From: Novosphingobium sp. 9
Lineage (GTDB): Bacteria > Pseudomonadota > Alphaproteobacteria > Sphingomonadales > Sphingomonadaceae
Length of the DNA stretch: 64,000 nt
Direction: 5' to 3'
NCBI RefSeq assembly: GCF_025340265.1
Contig: NZ_CP022707.1
Location: 1,488,501 to 1,552,500, forward strand
The notes under the pieces are model-generated. The model searched no databases. It was not told where the DNA came from and saw only the letters and a list, made by a program, of their open reading frames with translations. Below are positions 8,684-17,136 of the stretch, piece by piece (the first letter of the stretch is position 1; each line of letters starts with the position of its first letter). The position numbers and the translations under genes were made by a program.

Positions 8684-10078
8684 ATGACCCAGCCTTTCGC
8701 CGATGCCGCCCTTGCGCCCTACACGGTCAGCGAGGAGGAGTGCGCTGCCATCGCAGCCGCAATCGACACCGACGAACTGGTCGAACTGGCGCTGACTTTG
8801 GGTAATATCCCCAGCCGCTCGCGCGAGGAACTGGCGGCGGCGATGCATGTGCATGACTGGATGAAGGCGGAGGGCTTCCGCCCGCGTCTGGTCGGCGCCA
8901 CGCCCGAGCGGCCCAATGTGATCGGAGAATACGGCGGGCAGGGCATTCCGGTACACGGCGGCGGCGCGAACCTGCTGTTCACCGCGCATCTCGATACCGA
9001 GAGCCCCAGCGGCATCGCGGAACATGACAGGTTCCGCTACCGCGAGAGCACGCTGGCGGACCCGGAATGGTCGAAGTGCTGGCTCGACGAGGAAGGACGC
9101 CTGCGCGGCTATCCGGTCAGCAACGATCGCGGGCCGATGTCGTGCTTCCTGATCGCCACCAAGGCGCTGAAGAAGGCCGGGATCGCGCTCGCGGGCAAAA
9201 CCTGGATCACCGCCTGTCCCGGCGAGATCGGTCCCGAGCCGATCGAGGAATTCTCCGGCATCGCTTATAACGGCAAGGACATTGGCGCGCATTACCTGTT
9301 CCATCACGGCGGGGTCGCGCCGGACTATGCGATCGCGGCGGAAGGCACCGACTTTGGCCTGACCTGGCAGGGTTGCGGCTATGCGTTGTTCAAGGTCTCG
9401 ATCTTCGGGCAGGGCATGTTCACCCCGATCCTGGACGCGCCCGAGTTCGCCGCCGAGCATCCCAATCCGATCTATCGCCTGGGCGCGGTAATCGACGCGC
9501 TCCACGCCTGGGGGCAGGACTGGGAGCGCGAGAGTGTTATGGAGACGCTGAGCGGCGCGATCCATCCCAAGGTCCAGATCGCCTCGGTGCGCGGCGGCAT
9601 GCCGATCGACTTCGGTGCAGGCACCGAAGTCTGCGCGCTCTATATCGAGGTTTCGCTCAGCCCCCGTCGTAAGGCGGCCGAGGCGATGCACGGGATTACC
9701 GCCGCCATGCGCGGGCTCGACCTTGCAGGCTTCGAGGTGGAGCCGGTGGTCGTGCGCCACGGCTTCGAGGCGAACCCTGCCGAAGTCGCGCCGCTGGTCG
9801 GTGCCGTCGCCGCCGCAACGCAACTGACGCGGGGCGAGGAACTGCAGCCCGCGCATCCGGTCTATTCCAGCATGTGGCGCGATCACAACGTGTTCAACAT
9901 GCACCGCATTCCCGCCGTCACCACCGGCATGCCGCGCTGGCGTCCGACCGGAGCCGATCTTGCCTCCAGCGCGCTCGTCTATGCGCTGACGATGCTGGCG
10001 ATCTGCGGGCGGGCGGAAGGTGGCCCCGCCAGTGACGGGCCGACCAGCGTCTATGGCGACAACGAGTCCCCGTTCTGA
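8684..10078 (+). CDS. M20-family metallohydrolase (peptidase/amidohydrolase)
   Basis: 464 residues. Zinc-site features include HLDTE (His and Asp ligands), SNDRG with the bridging Asp, and CPGEIG with the catalytic Glu. The family removes acyl, carbamoyl or amino-acid groups from amide nitrogen. AAGGAG eight bases before ATG 8684 fixes the start. In this neighbourhood it is a good candidate to deacylate or decarbamoylate an intermediate (inference). The fusion regulator gene follows after 131 bp on the same strand. Confidence 0.83.
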   Translation: MTQPFADAALAPYTVSEEECAAIAAAIDTDELVELALTLGNIPSRSREELAAAMHVHDWMKAEGFRPRLVGATPERPNVIGEYGGQGIPVHGGGANLLFTAHLDTESPSGIAEHDRFRYRESTLADPEWSKCWLDEEGRLRGYPVSNDRGPMSCFLIATKALKKAGIALAGKTWITACPGEIGPEPIEEFSGIAYNGKDIGAHYLFHHGGVAPDYAIAAEGTDFGLTWQGCGYALFKVSIFGQGMFTPILDAPEFAAEHPNPIYRLGAVIDALHAWGQDWERESVMETLSGAIHPKVQIASVRGGMPIDFGAGTEVCALYIEVSLSPRRKAAEAMHGITAAMRGLDLAGFEVEPVVVRHGFEANPAEVAPLVGAVAAATQLTRGEELQPAHPVYSSMWRDHNVFNMHRIPAVTTGMPRWRPTGADLASSALVYALTMLAICGRAEGGPASDGPTSVYGDNESPF

Positions 10079-10209
10079 TCGGACAGTTCTGAAACGGGGC
10101 GCTCCGGTTTTACGAACCGGGCGGTACTGAAAGAGGTCTTGTCGCCGTCACGAGCGCTCGATAGACCCTTGCGCCAAGGCCGCCATGTCAATCCGAGCGG
10201 CCATATCGG

Positions 10210-12603
10210 GTGCAGGGTGCACAGACACACCGGGATGATCAGCGCTTGCGCATAACGACCAATGTCTACCCCAAGGAGCAGCGCCGGGATGCCTGGCGGT
10301 TCGCGCTCAAGCGCCTGTCGATCACGCTCGACGAGGTGGACGAGGCGACGCTTTATGGCGAGCTGATCCAGTTCCGCTCGGGCACCGACATCGCCTTTAC
10401 CCGCGTGACCGGCACCGCGCAGAGCTGGTCGGTCGATTTCCGCGACCAGCCTGCCACCTACTGGCTGGTCATGGTGCTCGATGGGCAGGCCAGCGTGCGC
10501 GACGGCACGCAGACCCTGACGATGGGCGATGGCGATATCATCTGCGGCAAGGGCGACACGCCGGTCCACTTCGCGTTCTCGGGAGACAATCGCAGCCTTG
10601 TCGTGCAGGTGCCGCACAGCGAGATCAGCCAGCGCCTGAAAGGGCCGATCGGCAGTGCCCCGCGCAAGATTGCTACCGACGGCGGCGCGGCGCGCGTGTT
10701 CGGTGGAATGCTGCGCTCGCTGGCCGACGCGATCAGCGATATCACGCCCGATCAGGCCCGCCCGGTCGAACTGGCGTTCCCCGAATTTCTTGTCACGGCA
10801 CTGCTCGACAATGCCCCGCCCAAGGCGATGGGCGGTGCGGCAGGCATGCGTGCGGCGCTGCTGGAGCGCATTTTCCAGACCATCGAGATCCGCCTGTCGG
10901 ACCCCAATCTCAACTACCAGATGGTCGCCGCCGAGCATGGCATTTCGCCGCGCTATCTCCAGAAGCTGTTCGAATCGATCAACGACAGCTTCGGCCACTA
11001 CGTGAAGGTGCGCCGTCTCGAACGCTGCCGTCTGGACTTGCGCAGCCCGCTCCACGTCCAGAAGTCGATCTCGGATATCCTGTTCGAATGGGGCTTCAAC
11101 GACAGCGCCTCGTTCAGCCGCGCCTTTCGCGAGCAGTACTGCATCTCTCCGCGCGAATATCGCAAGGCGCCTGCCGAAGCACTCGAAGAGACCAAGACCC
11201 TGCGCCGTGGCAGGCCCGCCCGTCGCGCCAGCGCGGCGCGGGAGGACGATGGTCTGCCCGCCGACGATGGCCTCGATGCGGTGGAGGATATCGCCGATGA
11301 AGCGACGGCTCCGGCGCCCGATGCCGTGCCCACGCGCCTGCCCGTGCATCCTGCGGCCAGCCGTCACCATGTGCTGCCTGCGACGCCCGAGAACGTCCAC
11401 TGGGGCTACTTCAGCCGCAACCTGAAACCGGCGCTGACCGTGTGTTCGGGCGATTTCGTCACGATCGAGACGCTGACGCACCACGCCAACGACGATCCCG
11501 AGCGCATGGTCGAGGGCGATCCCGGCGTCGAGAGCGTCTATCACTGGGACGAGCACGGCAAGACCATCGAGCGGCGCGGCGCGGGGCCGATGGACGCCTC
11601 CGCTTTCGGGCGCGGCGCGGGCGAGGGCTTCGGCGTGCATATCTGCACCGGCCCCATCGCCATCGACGGCGCGATGCCGGGCGATCTGGTCGAAGTGCGC
11701 GTGCTCGATCTCAAGCCCCGGCCCAGCGGCAACTCGCGCTATGCGGGCAAGTCGTTCGGATCGAACGCGGCAACCTACTGGGGTTTCCATTTTCAGGACC
11801 TGCTCACCGAACCGCGCATGCGCGAGGTTGTGACGATCTACGAGGTCGAAGCCGCAGGCGGGCGCATCCCGACCGCCCACGCGGTCTATTCCTATCGCTG
11901 GACACCGCAGACCGACCCTTCGGGCGTGGTCCACGAGCGCTACGACTATCCCGGCGTGCCGGTCGATCCCGACACCATCGAGCGCAACTACGATATCCTG
12001 CGCGATGTCGAAATCCCGATCCGCCCGCATTTCGGGGTGATCGCGGTGGCGCCCGCGCACAGCGGTCTGGTCGACTCGGTGCCGCCCGCCTCGTTCGGCG
12101 GCAATCTCGACAACTGGCGCACCGGCCCCGGCTCACGCATCTTCCTGCCGGTGCAGGTGGCAGGCGCGCTGCTGTCGCTCGGCGATCCCCATGCCTCGCA
12201 AGGCGACAGCGAACTGTGCGGCACCGCCATCGAGTGTTCGATGACCGGGCTGATCCAGATCGTCCATCACCGCGCGGCGGATCTGACCGGGCCGTTACGC
12301 GATGTCGATTATCCGCTGATCGAGACCGATACTGAATGGGTGGTGATGGGCTTCAGCCATCCCGACTACCTCAAGGAACTGGGCGACGATGCGCAGAGCG
12401 AGGTCTACAAGCAAAGCTCGCTCGATGCCGCCATGCGCGATGCCTTCCGCAAGGCCCGCCGCTTCCTGATGACCACCAAGCAACTGACGGAGGACGAGGC
12501 GATCTCGCTCCTGTCAGTCGGCGTGGATTTCGGGGTAAGTCAGGTGGTGAACGGCAACTACGGCGTCCACGCGGTGATCCGCAAGGCGCTGTTCACGGGG
12601 TGA
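10210..12603 (+). CDS. AraC-type regulator fused to acetamidase/formamidase
   Basis: One uninterrupted 797-residue reading frame. Residues 1-200 form an AraC-type sensing domain (YWLVMVLDGQASVRDG). Residues 215-320 form the AraC DNA-binding domain with both helix-turn-helix units (GISPRYLQKLFESIN; WGFNDSASFSRAFREQY). A charged linker (about 325-380) leads to a full acetamidase/formamidase domain (390-795; HWGYFSRNLKPALTVCSGDF, SFGGNLDNWRTGPGS, SLGDPHASQGDSELCG). The amidase half closely resembles the separate amidase at 13652. GTG 10210 is the probable start; TTG 10243 is possible. It could be a regulator that senses and hydrolyses its own amide inducer (inference). Confidence 0.88.
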   Translation: MQGAQTHRDDQRLRITTNVYPKEQRRDAWRFALKRLSITLDEVDEATLYGELIQFRSGTDIAFTRVTGTAQSWSVDFRDQPATYWLVMVLDGQASVRDGTQTLTMGDGDIICGKGDTPVHFAFSGDNRSLVVQVPHSEISQRLKGPIGSAPRKIATDGGAARVFGGMLRSLADAISDITPDQARPVELAFPEFLVTALLDNAPPKAMGGAAGMRAALLERIFQTIEIRLSDPNLNYQMVAAEHGISPRYLQKLFESINDSFGHYVKVRRLERCRLDLRSPLHVQKSISDILFEWGFNDSASFSRAFREQYCISPREYRKAPAEALEETKTLRRGRPARRASAAREDDGLPADDGLDAVEDIADEATAPAPDAVPTRLPVHPAASRHHVLPATPENVHWGYFSRNLKPALTVCSGDFVTIETLTHHANDDPERMVEGDPGVESVYHWDEHGKTIERRGAGPMDASAFGRGAGEGFGVHICTGPIAIDGAMPGDLVEVRVLDLKPRPSGNSRYAGKSFGSNAATYWGFHFQDLLTEPRMREVVTIYEVEAAGGRIPTAHAVYSYRWTPQTDPSGVVHERYDYPGVPVDPDTIERNYDILRDVEIPIRPHFGVIAVAPAHSGLVDSVPPASFGGNLDNWRTGPGSRIFLPVQVAGALLSLGDPHASQGDSELCGTAIECSMTGLIQIVHHRAADLTGPLRDVDYPLIETDTEWVVMGFSHPDYLKELGDDAQSEVYKQSSLDAAMRDAFRKARRFLMTTKQLTEDEAISLLSVGVDFGVSQVVNGNYGVHAVIRKALFTG

Positions 12604-12633
12604 TGGAGGTTGCTGGCGGAGAAGTCCGCGCAT

Positions 12634-12710
12634 CTGGATTCCCGCCCTTCGGCTGGCCGGCAGACCGGCCGCTCAGGATAAACTGCCCAATAGGGCAGGC
12701 GGGAATCCAG
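12634..12710. repeat. Cloverleaf-like intergenic palindrome
   Basis: Outer 13-bp arms (CTGGATTCCCGCC at 12634 and its complement ending at 12710) enclose two inner hairpins, GGCCGG-CAGA-CCGGCC and TGCCC-AATA-GGGCA. It lies between the convergent fusion gene and TauD-like gene, so it may end both transcripts. The outer arm resembles REP-type repeats of sphingomonads and xanthomonads (from memory). Confidence 0.7.
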
Positions 12711-12768
12711 TCAGCGTAACGTCCAGAAGCCCCGCGAATGCGACCCGAAGGGCTTTGTCTCTGACGCG

Positions 12769-13581
12769 TCAGAACGGGCGGTCTCCCGCCACAGTCACGC
12801 GGTAGCCTGAGCGGACGTCGGGGAAATAGTCCCACGTCGCGAAGTGCTGGGTGCAGCGGTTGTCCCAGAAGGCGATAGAGTGCTTCTGCCAGCGGAAGCG
12901 AACCTGGAAGTTCGGGTTCTTCACATGCTGGAACAGGTATTCGAGCACGGCCTTGCTCTCGCCCGGCTCCAGCTCGGCGATCTTGGTGGTGTACGAGGAA
13001 TTGACGAAGAGCAGCTTGCGCCCGGTCTCGGGATGGGTGCGGATCACCGGATGGGTGTTGCACGGATAAGTGCGCGGATCGTCGGGAAACAGCGCCTTGT
13101 AGACCGGGTTCGCGTCATGCACGGCGGTCAGTGGATCGAGGAACGCCTTCATCGCCGGGGATAGCGCCTCATAGGCATCGTACATGCTGGCGAACAGCGT
13201 ATCGCCGCCGTCGGACGGCAGCGTGTGCATGTAGAGAATCGAGCCCAGCGGCGGCTCCTCGTTGCATGACAGGTCAGAGTGCCAGTCCTCGCCCGCCACG
13301 AACTTGCTGTTTTCATCGGCGTGGATCGCGACGATTTCCGGGTAGCCGTCAATGCCCTTGACCGCCGAATGGATCGCCAGCGGGCCGAAGGCGGCACCGA
13401 AGGCCTTGTGCGCGTCGTGGTCGATCTGCTGATCGCGGAAGAAGATCACCTGATGGCGCAGCAGCGCCTCGCGTACTTCGGCATAGGTCTGGTTGCCGAG
13501 CGGGCGGGTCAGGTCGACGCCGAAGATCTCCGCGCCGATGCGGCGGGTCATGGGGCGCACTTCGATCGTTTCGTATTCCAC
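12769..13581 (-). CDS. TauD/TfdA-family Fe(II)/2-oxoglutarate dioxygenase
   Basis: 270 residues from GTG 13581, which has a good GAGGAAAG ribosome site; an upstream in-frame ATG (13728) would lie inside the preceding gene. The N-terminus (IEVRPMTRRIGAEIFGVDL) is classic TauD. Iron ligands are HSD in GEDWHSDLSCNE and the His in RCTQHFATWDY, and Arg in SGYRVTVAGDRP binds oxoglutarate. Such enzymes hydroxylate sulfonates, phenoxyacids or xanthine-like substrates. It follows the amidase gene, with a strong hairpin in the 70-bp gap. Substrate unknown. Confidence 0.88.
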   Translation of the reverse strand: MEYETIEVRPMTRRIGAEIFGVDLTRPLGNQTYAEVREALLRHQVIFFRDQQIDHDAHKAFGAAFGPLAIHSAVKGIDGYPEIVAIHADENSKFVAGEDWHSDLSCNEEPPLGSILYMHTLPSDGGDTLFASMYDAYEALSPAMKAFLDPLTAVHDANPVYKALFPDDPRTYPCNTHPVIRTHPETGRKLLFVNSSYTTKIAELEPGESKAVLEYLFQHVKNPNFQVRFRWQKHSIAFWDNRCTQHFATWDYFPDVRSGYRVTVAGDRPF

Positions 13582-13605
13582 GCTTTCCTCGTCCTCTTCA
13601 GAGGT

Positions 13606-13642
13606 TTTCCCGCGACGGGGGCTGGGAACCCGTCGCGGGAAA
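13606..13642. repeat. Strong hairpin inside the amidase-TauD operon
   Basis: 14-bp perfect arms (13606-13619 and 13629-13642) with a 9-base loop, located between the amidase stop and the TauD-like start on the same strand. No T run of terminator length follows. A message-stability or partial-termination element is likely. Confidence 0.65.
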
Positions 13643-13651
13643 TCTTGTAGC

Positions 13652-14758
13652 TTATGCAGGGTCCTTGAACACGCCCTTCTCGGGGAAGATGCGGCGTTCG
13701 ATCTTGCAGTGGATGCCCTGCGTGCCATCGACGACCTGCGTCACGCCGAAGTCGGCGGCGACGCTCATCAGTGAATAGCCGTCATGGCGCGAAAGGCCCT
13801 GATGTTCGGTCAGCAGGTGGAGCATGTCCACCGAGGCGCACTTCATCGCCTGATCGAGGTCCTCGCCGAAGCCATGGACGATCCAGTAGTCGGGCGTTTC
13901 CAGCAGCGGCGAGGGGAACTGGAAGTCCTTGCGCACGATGATCTGGAACAGCACGTCGAGCGAAGCCTCGATGGCGGTGCCGCTGATCTCGCCGTCGCCC
14001 TGGCTGATGTGGGGATCGCCGATCGAGAACAGGCCGCCCTTGACCTGCACCGGGTAGAACATCGTCGCGCCTGCGCCGATGCGCCAGTTGTCGATGTTGC
14101 CGCCGTGAAGGCCGGGCGGAATGGTGCTGACCGGCTCGTTGACGGCAGGCGCCACGCCTGCAGTGCCCAGGTGCGGGCGCGCAGGCACGGTGATGCCGGG
14201 AAGCGCGGGCGAACGGTCGCACGTCGGGCACTGGGTGATGCGCCCCGGCGCGCCGTACTTGCCTTCGATGTCATAGGCATAGAGCGCGCTGGCGGTGTTG
14301 GCGACGGGATCGAGCTTGTAGATCGTGACGCGCTCGGTTTCGCCGAACTCCTTGTAAAGGTGCCCCCATTCGGCCTGCAGGTTGGAGCCGTAGTTGAAGC
14401 GCGGCGTCATCTGGAAATAGCGCACTTCCAGCATGTCACCGGGTTCTGCACCCTCGACATAGATCGGCCCGGTCATGATGTGGCAGCCCGGCGCGCGGGT
14501 GGCGGGATCGACCTCGGTGAAGATGCGGCGGATGTCGTCGTCGAACATCAGATCCGGATCGTCGCCCGCATGGTGGGTGACGGCCTGCGCCATCACGAGG
14601 TCGCCGCTCTTGACCTTGAGCGCAGGCGGAACTTCCGGCGAGAAGTAGCCCCAGTGGATCGTCTCGGGCGTTGCCCGCAGGTGATGCAGCGCGCTCGGCT
14701 TCACAGCTTCGCGAAGCGGAGCGGCAGGGGATGCGGGGGAAAGGCTGGACGTGGCCAT
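13652..14758 (-). CDS. Acetamidase/formamidase family protein
   Basis: 368 residues of the FmdA/AmdA family: HWGYFSPEVPPALKVKSGDL at the N-terminus, THHAGDDPDLM, GGNIDNWRIGAGATMF and GDPHISQGDGEISGTA. Members hydrolyse short aliphatic amides to ammonia and acid. AGGAGTTCAG precedes the ATG. The sequence aligns along its length with the C-terminal domain of the fusion protein at 10210, so the window has two amidase paralogues of this type. It is the first gene of a leftward unit with the TauD-like gene. Confidence 0.9.
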   Translation of the reverse strand: MATSSLSPASPAAPLREAVKPSALHHLRATPETIHWGYFSPEVPPALKVKSGDLVMAQAVTHHAGDDPDLMFDDDIRRIFTEVDPATRAPGCHIMTGPIYVEGAEPGDMLEVRYFQMTPRFNYGSNLQAEWGHLYKEFGETERVTIYKLDPVANTASALYAYDIEGKYGAPGRITQCPTCDRSPALPGITVPARPHLGTAGVAPAVNEPVSTIPPGLHGGNIDNWRIGAGATMFYPVQVKGGLFSIGDPHISQGDGEISGTAIEASLDVLFQIIVRKDFQFPSPLLETPDYWIVHGFGEDLDQAMKCASVDMLHLLTEHQGLSRHDGYSLMSVAADFGVTQVVDGTQGIHCKIERRIFPEKGVFKDPA

Positions 14759-14784
14759 CTGAACTCCTGTGGGCGGACACCGGG

Positions 14785-14811
14785 GCGGCCTGTGCAGAAT
14801 CTGCAGGCCGC
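14785..14811. promoter_or_regulatory. Inverted repeat upstream of the amidase gene
   Basis: GCGGCCTG (14785-14792) pairs with CAGGCCGC (14804-14811). The centre contains TGCAG/CTGCA. Its position 27 bp before the amidase start fits an operator or a 5' leader hairpin. Confidence 0.4.
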
Positions 14812-14955
14812 TCTACCCCCGTTAGGTGCCGTTCTGTGTCGCGTGTGCTTGTGGCGATGTCAGGCTATGCGAAGCGCGTTTCCGGTCTTGCGGGCGCGCG
14901 CACAACAAGTTGTCATGCGCGCTCCATCGGGCGGGTTTCGCGCTTGCCGACGCCC

Positions 14956-15441
14956 TTATTCGCGGGTGAAATCGGCGGGGATCTGCGGGTTCTCACCGGC
15001 CTTGATCCACAGCAGGATCTCGTTGCCCCACGGATCGGCGAAGGCGGCGTTGTAGCCGTTGAACTCGGCCCAGTAATGGTTGCGCCACAGGACCTTGCCG
15101 CCCAGCTTCTCGGCGGTGGACAGGATGCGCTCGGGATCGTCGTCATCGCTTACCAGCACCCAGATGCGCGCCTTGCGGCCATCGGTGGAGAGCGTGCGCG
15201 GTTCCACGCCTTCGGGATTGGGGTGGGGGCGTGCATTCTTCGCGTCGAACACGCCGAAGTGCAGGTTGCCGATCTGGCTGTTGGTGCCGTCCTTGTGCTG
15301 GAAGAAGCCGCCGGGGACCATGCGGTGATAGATGCCGTGTGGGCGGGCGTCGTTCTCCCAGCCGAAGACTTCGGCGTAGAATTCCCCTGCGGCGGCGGGA
15401 TCGTCGGTGGCGAAATCGACGAAGATCAGAGTGTTGGTCAT
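14956..15441 (-). CDS. VOC-superfamily (glyoxalase-like) protein
   Basis: 161 residues with two beta-alpha-beta-beta-beta modules (TLIFVDFATDDPAAAGEFYA; ARIWVLVSDDDDPERIL) and the family ending AAFADPWGNEILLWIK. The fold covers glyoxalases, extradiol dioxygenases and many small-molecule binders; the metal ligands are not clear enough to name an activity. AAAGGGA precedes the start. It has the same direction as the amidase gene but lies 197 bp upstream of it. Confidence 0.75.
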   Translation of the reverse strand: MTNTLIFVDFATDDPAAAGEFYAEVFGWENDARPHGIYHRMVPGGFFQHKDGTNSQIGNLHFGVFDAKNARPHPNPEGVEPRTLSTDGRKARIWVLVSDDDDPERILSTAEKLGGKVLWRNHYWAEFNGYNAAFADPWGNEILLWIKAGENPQIPADFTRE

Positions 15442-15556
15442 CGCGAGCGGTGTCCCTTTGCTGGCGTTGCGGTGCTGCTTTGGCCTAGCTCAGCCGGGCA
15501 GAGCGCTCGCGCCCGGTCGCGCATGAACTGTTGATCGCCAGCGCGTGGGGGGATGC

Positions 15557-15584
15557 AAAAAAAGCCCGGCACAAACGGCCGGGC
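15557..15584 (-). terminator. Rho-independent terminator of the MFS gene
   Basis: Read leftward, a 7-bp GCCCGGC stem with a 7-base loop is followed by seven T. It lies 32 bases past the MFS stop. Confidence 0.85.
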
Positions 15585-15615
15585 CATCGGGGATTCGTTG
15601 CAGGTTTTTGGACGG

Positions 15616-16875
15616 TTATTCGGCCGCGATCATCGTTGAGGACAGCGCTTCGCCAAGGCTTTCGCCGTCCGCCGGTGCATCGGCGTTTACCCGCTTCGGT
15701 GCGCGCAGGAACAGCAGCGCAGCGATCATGGTGATGCCGAGCAGGATGGCGAAGACCAGCAGCGCCGGAGCATAGCTGCCGGTCACGTCGGCCACGCGCC
15801 CTGCGCCCACCGGGCCAAGCACGGCGACAGTGGTCGCGGTGGTGGCCATGGCAACCATGTCACCTGCGATGCGTGGTCCGAAGTAGCGCAGGATCAGGAT
15901 GTGCGCCGAGAGCCACGCCAGGCCCCAGCCAAGCCCGAAAACCATGGCCGCGCCGGTCGCCACAAGGTCGGACCCGGTGGCCCAGAGCGCCAGCATCGCG
16001 CAAGTCTGCACGCCGAGGCCGACCACCAGGATGGCCTTGGGATCGACCTTCTCGCAAATCGAGCCGGTAACGCCCTTGGCACCTGCACCGGCCAGCGCGA
16101 TCAGGCTCATCGCCAGCGCGCCGCGGCTGCCGCTGCCGTCAAGGTGTGCGATATGCGTCACCAGCAGCGAATGCAGCGAGGTTACGGCCATCTGCACGAC
16201 CGTGATGATCGTTGCGATGAGCAGGAAGGCCGGGCTGCGCAGCGCCATTCGGACCGTCCAGGCCGAGGGTCTGTGAGCAGGAGCGTCAGAGGCGGCAGCG
16301 GTTTCGTCTTCAACGCGGCGGTCGCGCACGCACAGCAGGCAGACAAGCGCCAGCAGCAGAGAGCCGACGCCCATGATCGACCAGTTGAGGCGCCAGTCCC
16401 CGGTCGCGGTGAAGATCGCATTGACGATCTGCGGACCGGCGATACCGCCCGCGGCGCCGAACATGAAGTAGAAGCCGATCATCCGGTCGGATTTTGTACC
16501 GTACCAGTTTGCCAGCAGATCGACCGCAGGAGCGGGGGCCACCAGCGAGAAACCCACGCCCATCAGGGTCGTCGCGACATAGAACAGCGCAAGGCTGTGG
16601 ACCGAGGCGGCGATGAAGAAGCCCGCTGACAGGACGAGACTTCCCGCCACCATGGTCAGGCGTGAACCGATCGTCTTCATCAGTACCGGCACAAGCGGGC
16701 TGCCAAGGCCGCAGGCAAGGCCCAGCAGCGAGAAGCTGAAGCCCGCCGCTGCCTGCGACCAGCCCAGCTGCGGTGCCATGGTGTACAGCTCATACCCCAG
16801 CGAGGTGAATGTCGTCGCGGTCACGAAGAAGAAGCCCAGCGAGGCCGCGAACATCACGAGTGTCGAACGGGGCAT
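15616..16875 (-). CDS. MFS transporter
   Basis: 419 residues with 12 predicted membrane helices in two halves, separated by a charged central loop (CVRDRRVEDETAAASDAPAH). AGGAGTTTCC before ATG 16875 sets the start; longer in-frame starts lack this site. Overall it resembles the monocarboxylate/oxalate-formate type antiporters (ANWYGTKSDRMIGFYFMFGA), but the substrate is not determinable. It is the last member of the accessory catabolic region and is divergent from the retropepsin gene. Confidence 0.88.
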   Translation of the reverse strand: MPRSTLVMFAASLGFFFVTATTFTSLGYELYTMAPQLGWSQAAAGFSFSLLGLACGLGSPLVPVLMKTIGSRLTMVAGSLVLSAGFFIAASVHSLALFYVATTLMGVGFSLVAPAPAVDLLANWYGTKSDRMIGFYFMFGAAGGIAGPQIVNAIFTATGDWRLNWSIMGVGSLLLALVCLLCVRDRRVEDETAAASDAPAHRPSAWTVRMALRSPAFLLIATIITVVQMAVTSLHSLLVTHIAHLDGSGSRGALAMSLIALAGAGAKGVTGSICEKVDPKAILVVGLGVQTCAMLALWATGSDLVATGAAMVFGLGWGLAWLSAHILILRYFGPRIAGDMVAMATTATTVAVLGPVGAGRVADVTGSYAPALLVFAILLGITMIAALLFLRAPKRVNADAPADGESLGEALSSTMIAAE

Positions 16876-17136
16876 GGAAACTCCTGGAAAGGGCTGCGGG
16901 CCGAGCATGGCATTACGTGGCGTGAATCGCCTCATGTTGCAATTGCACAATCTCATGCAAGGCGTGCGTGCTCTTGATGGGGCGCGCCGCAAGACTTGAC
17001 GGCGCGCGCGGCAGGGGCCGGCAAAGAAACTGCTACACACCTGATAGAATACCAAATTTTCACTGGCATGCCGGAAGTTGTAAGCGCATGTAAATGGCGC
17101 GCCGTATCAGAACGCTGGCGGCGGGTGGGGGTGTTC

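Noticed and set aside
10051..12060. A 669-codon leftward open frame opposite the AraC-amidase fusion
   Set aside because: Low-complexity Arg/Asp/Gly-rich translation. The rightward frame carries the conserved domains.
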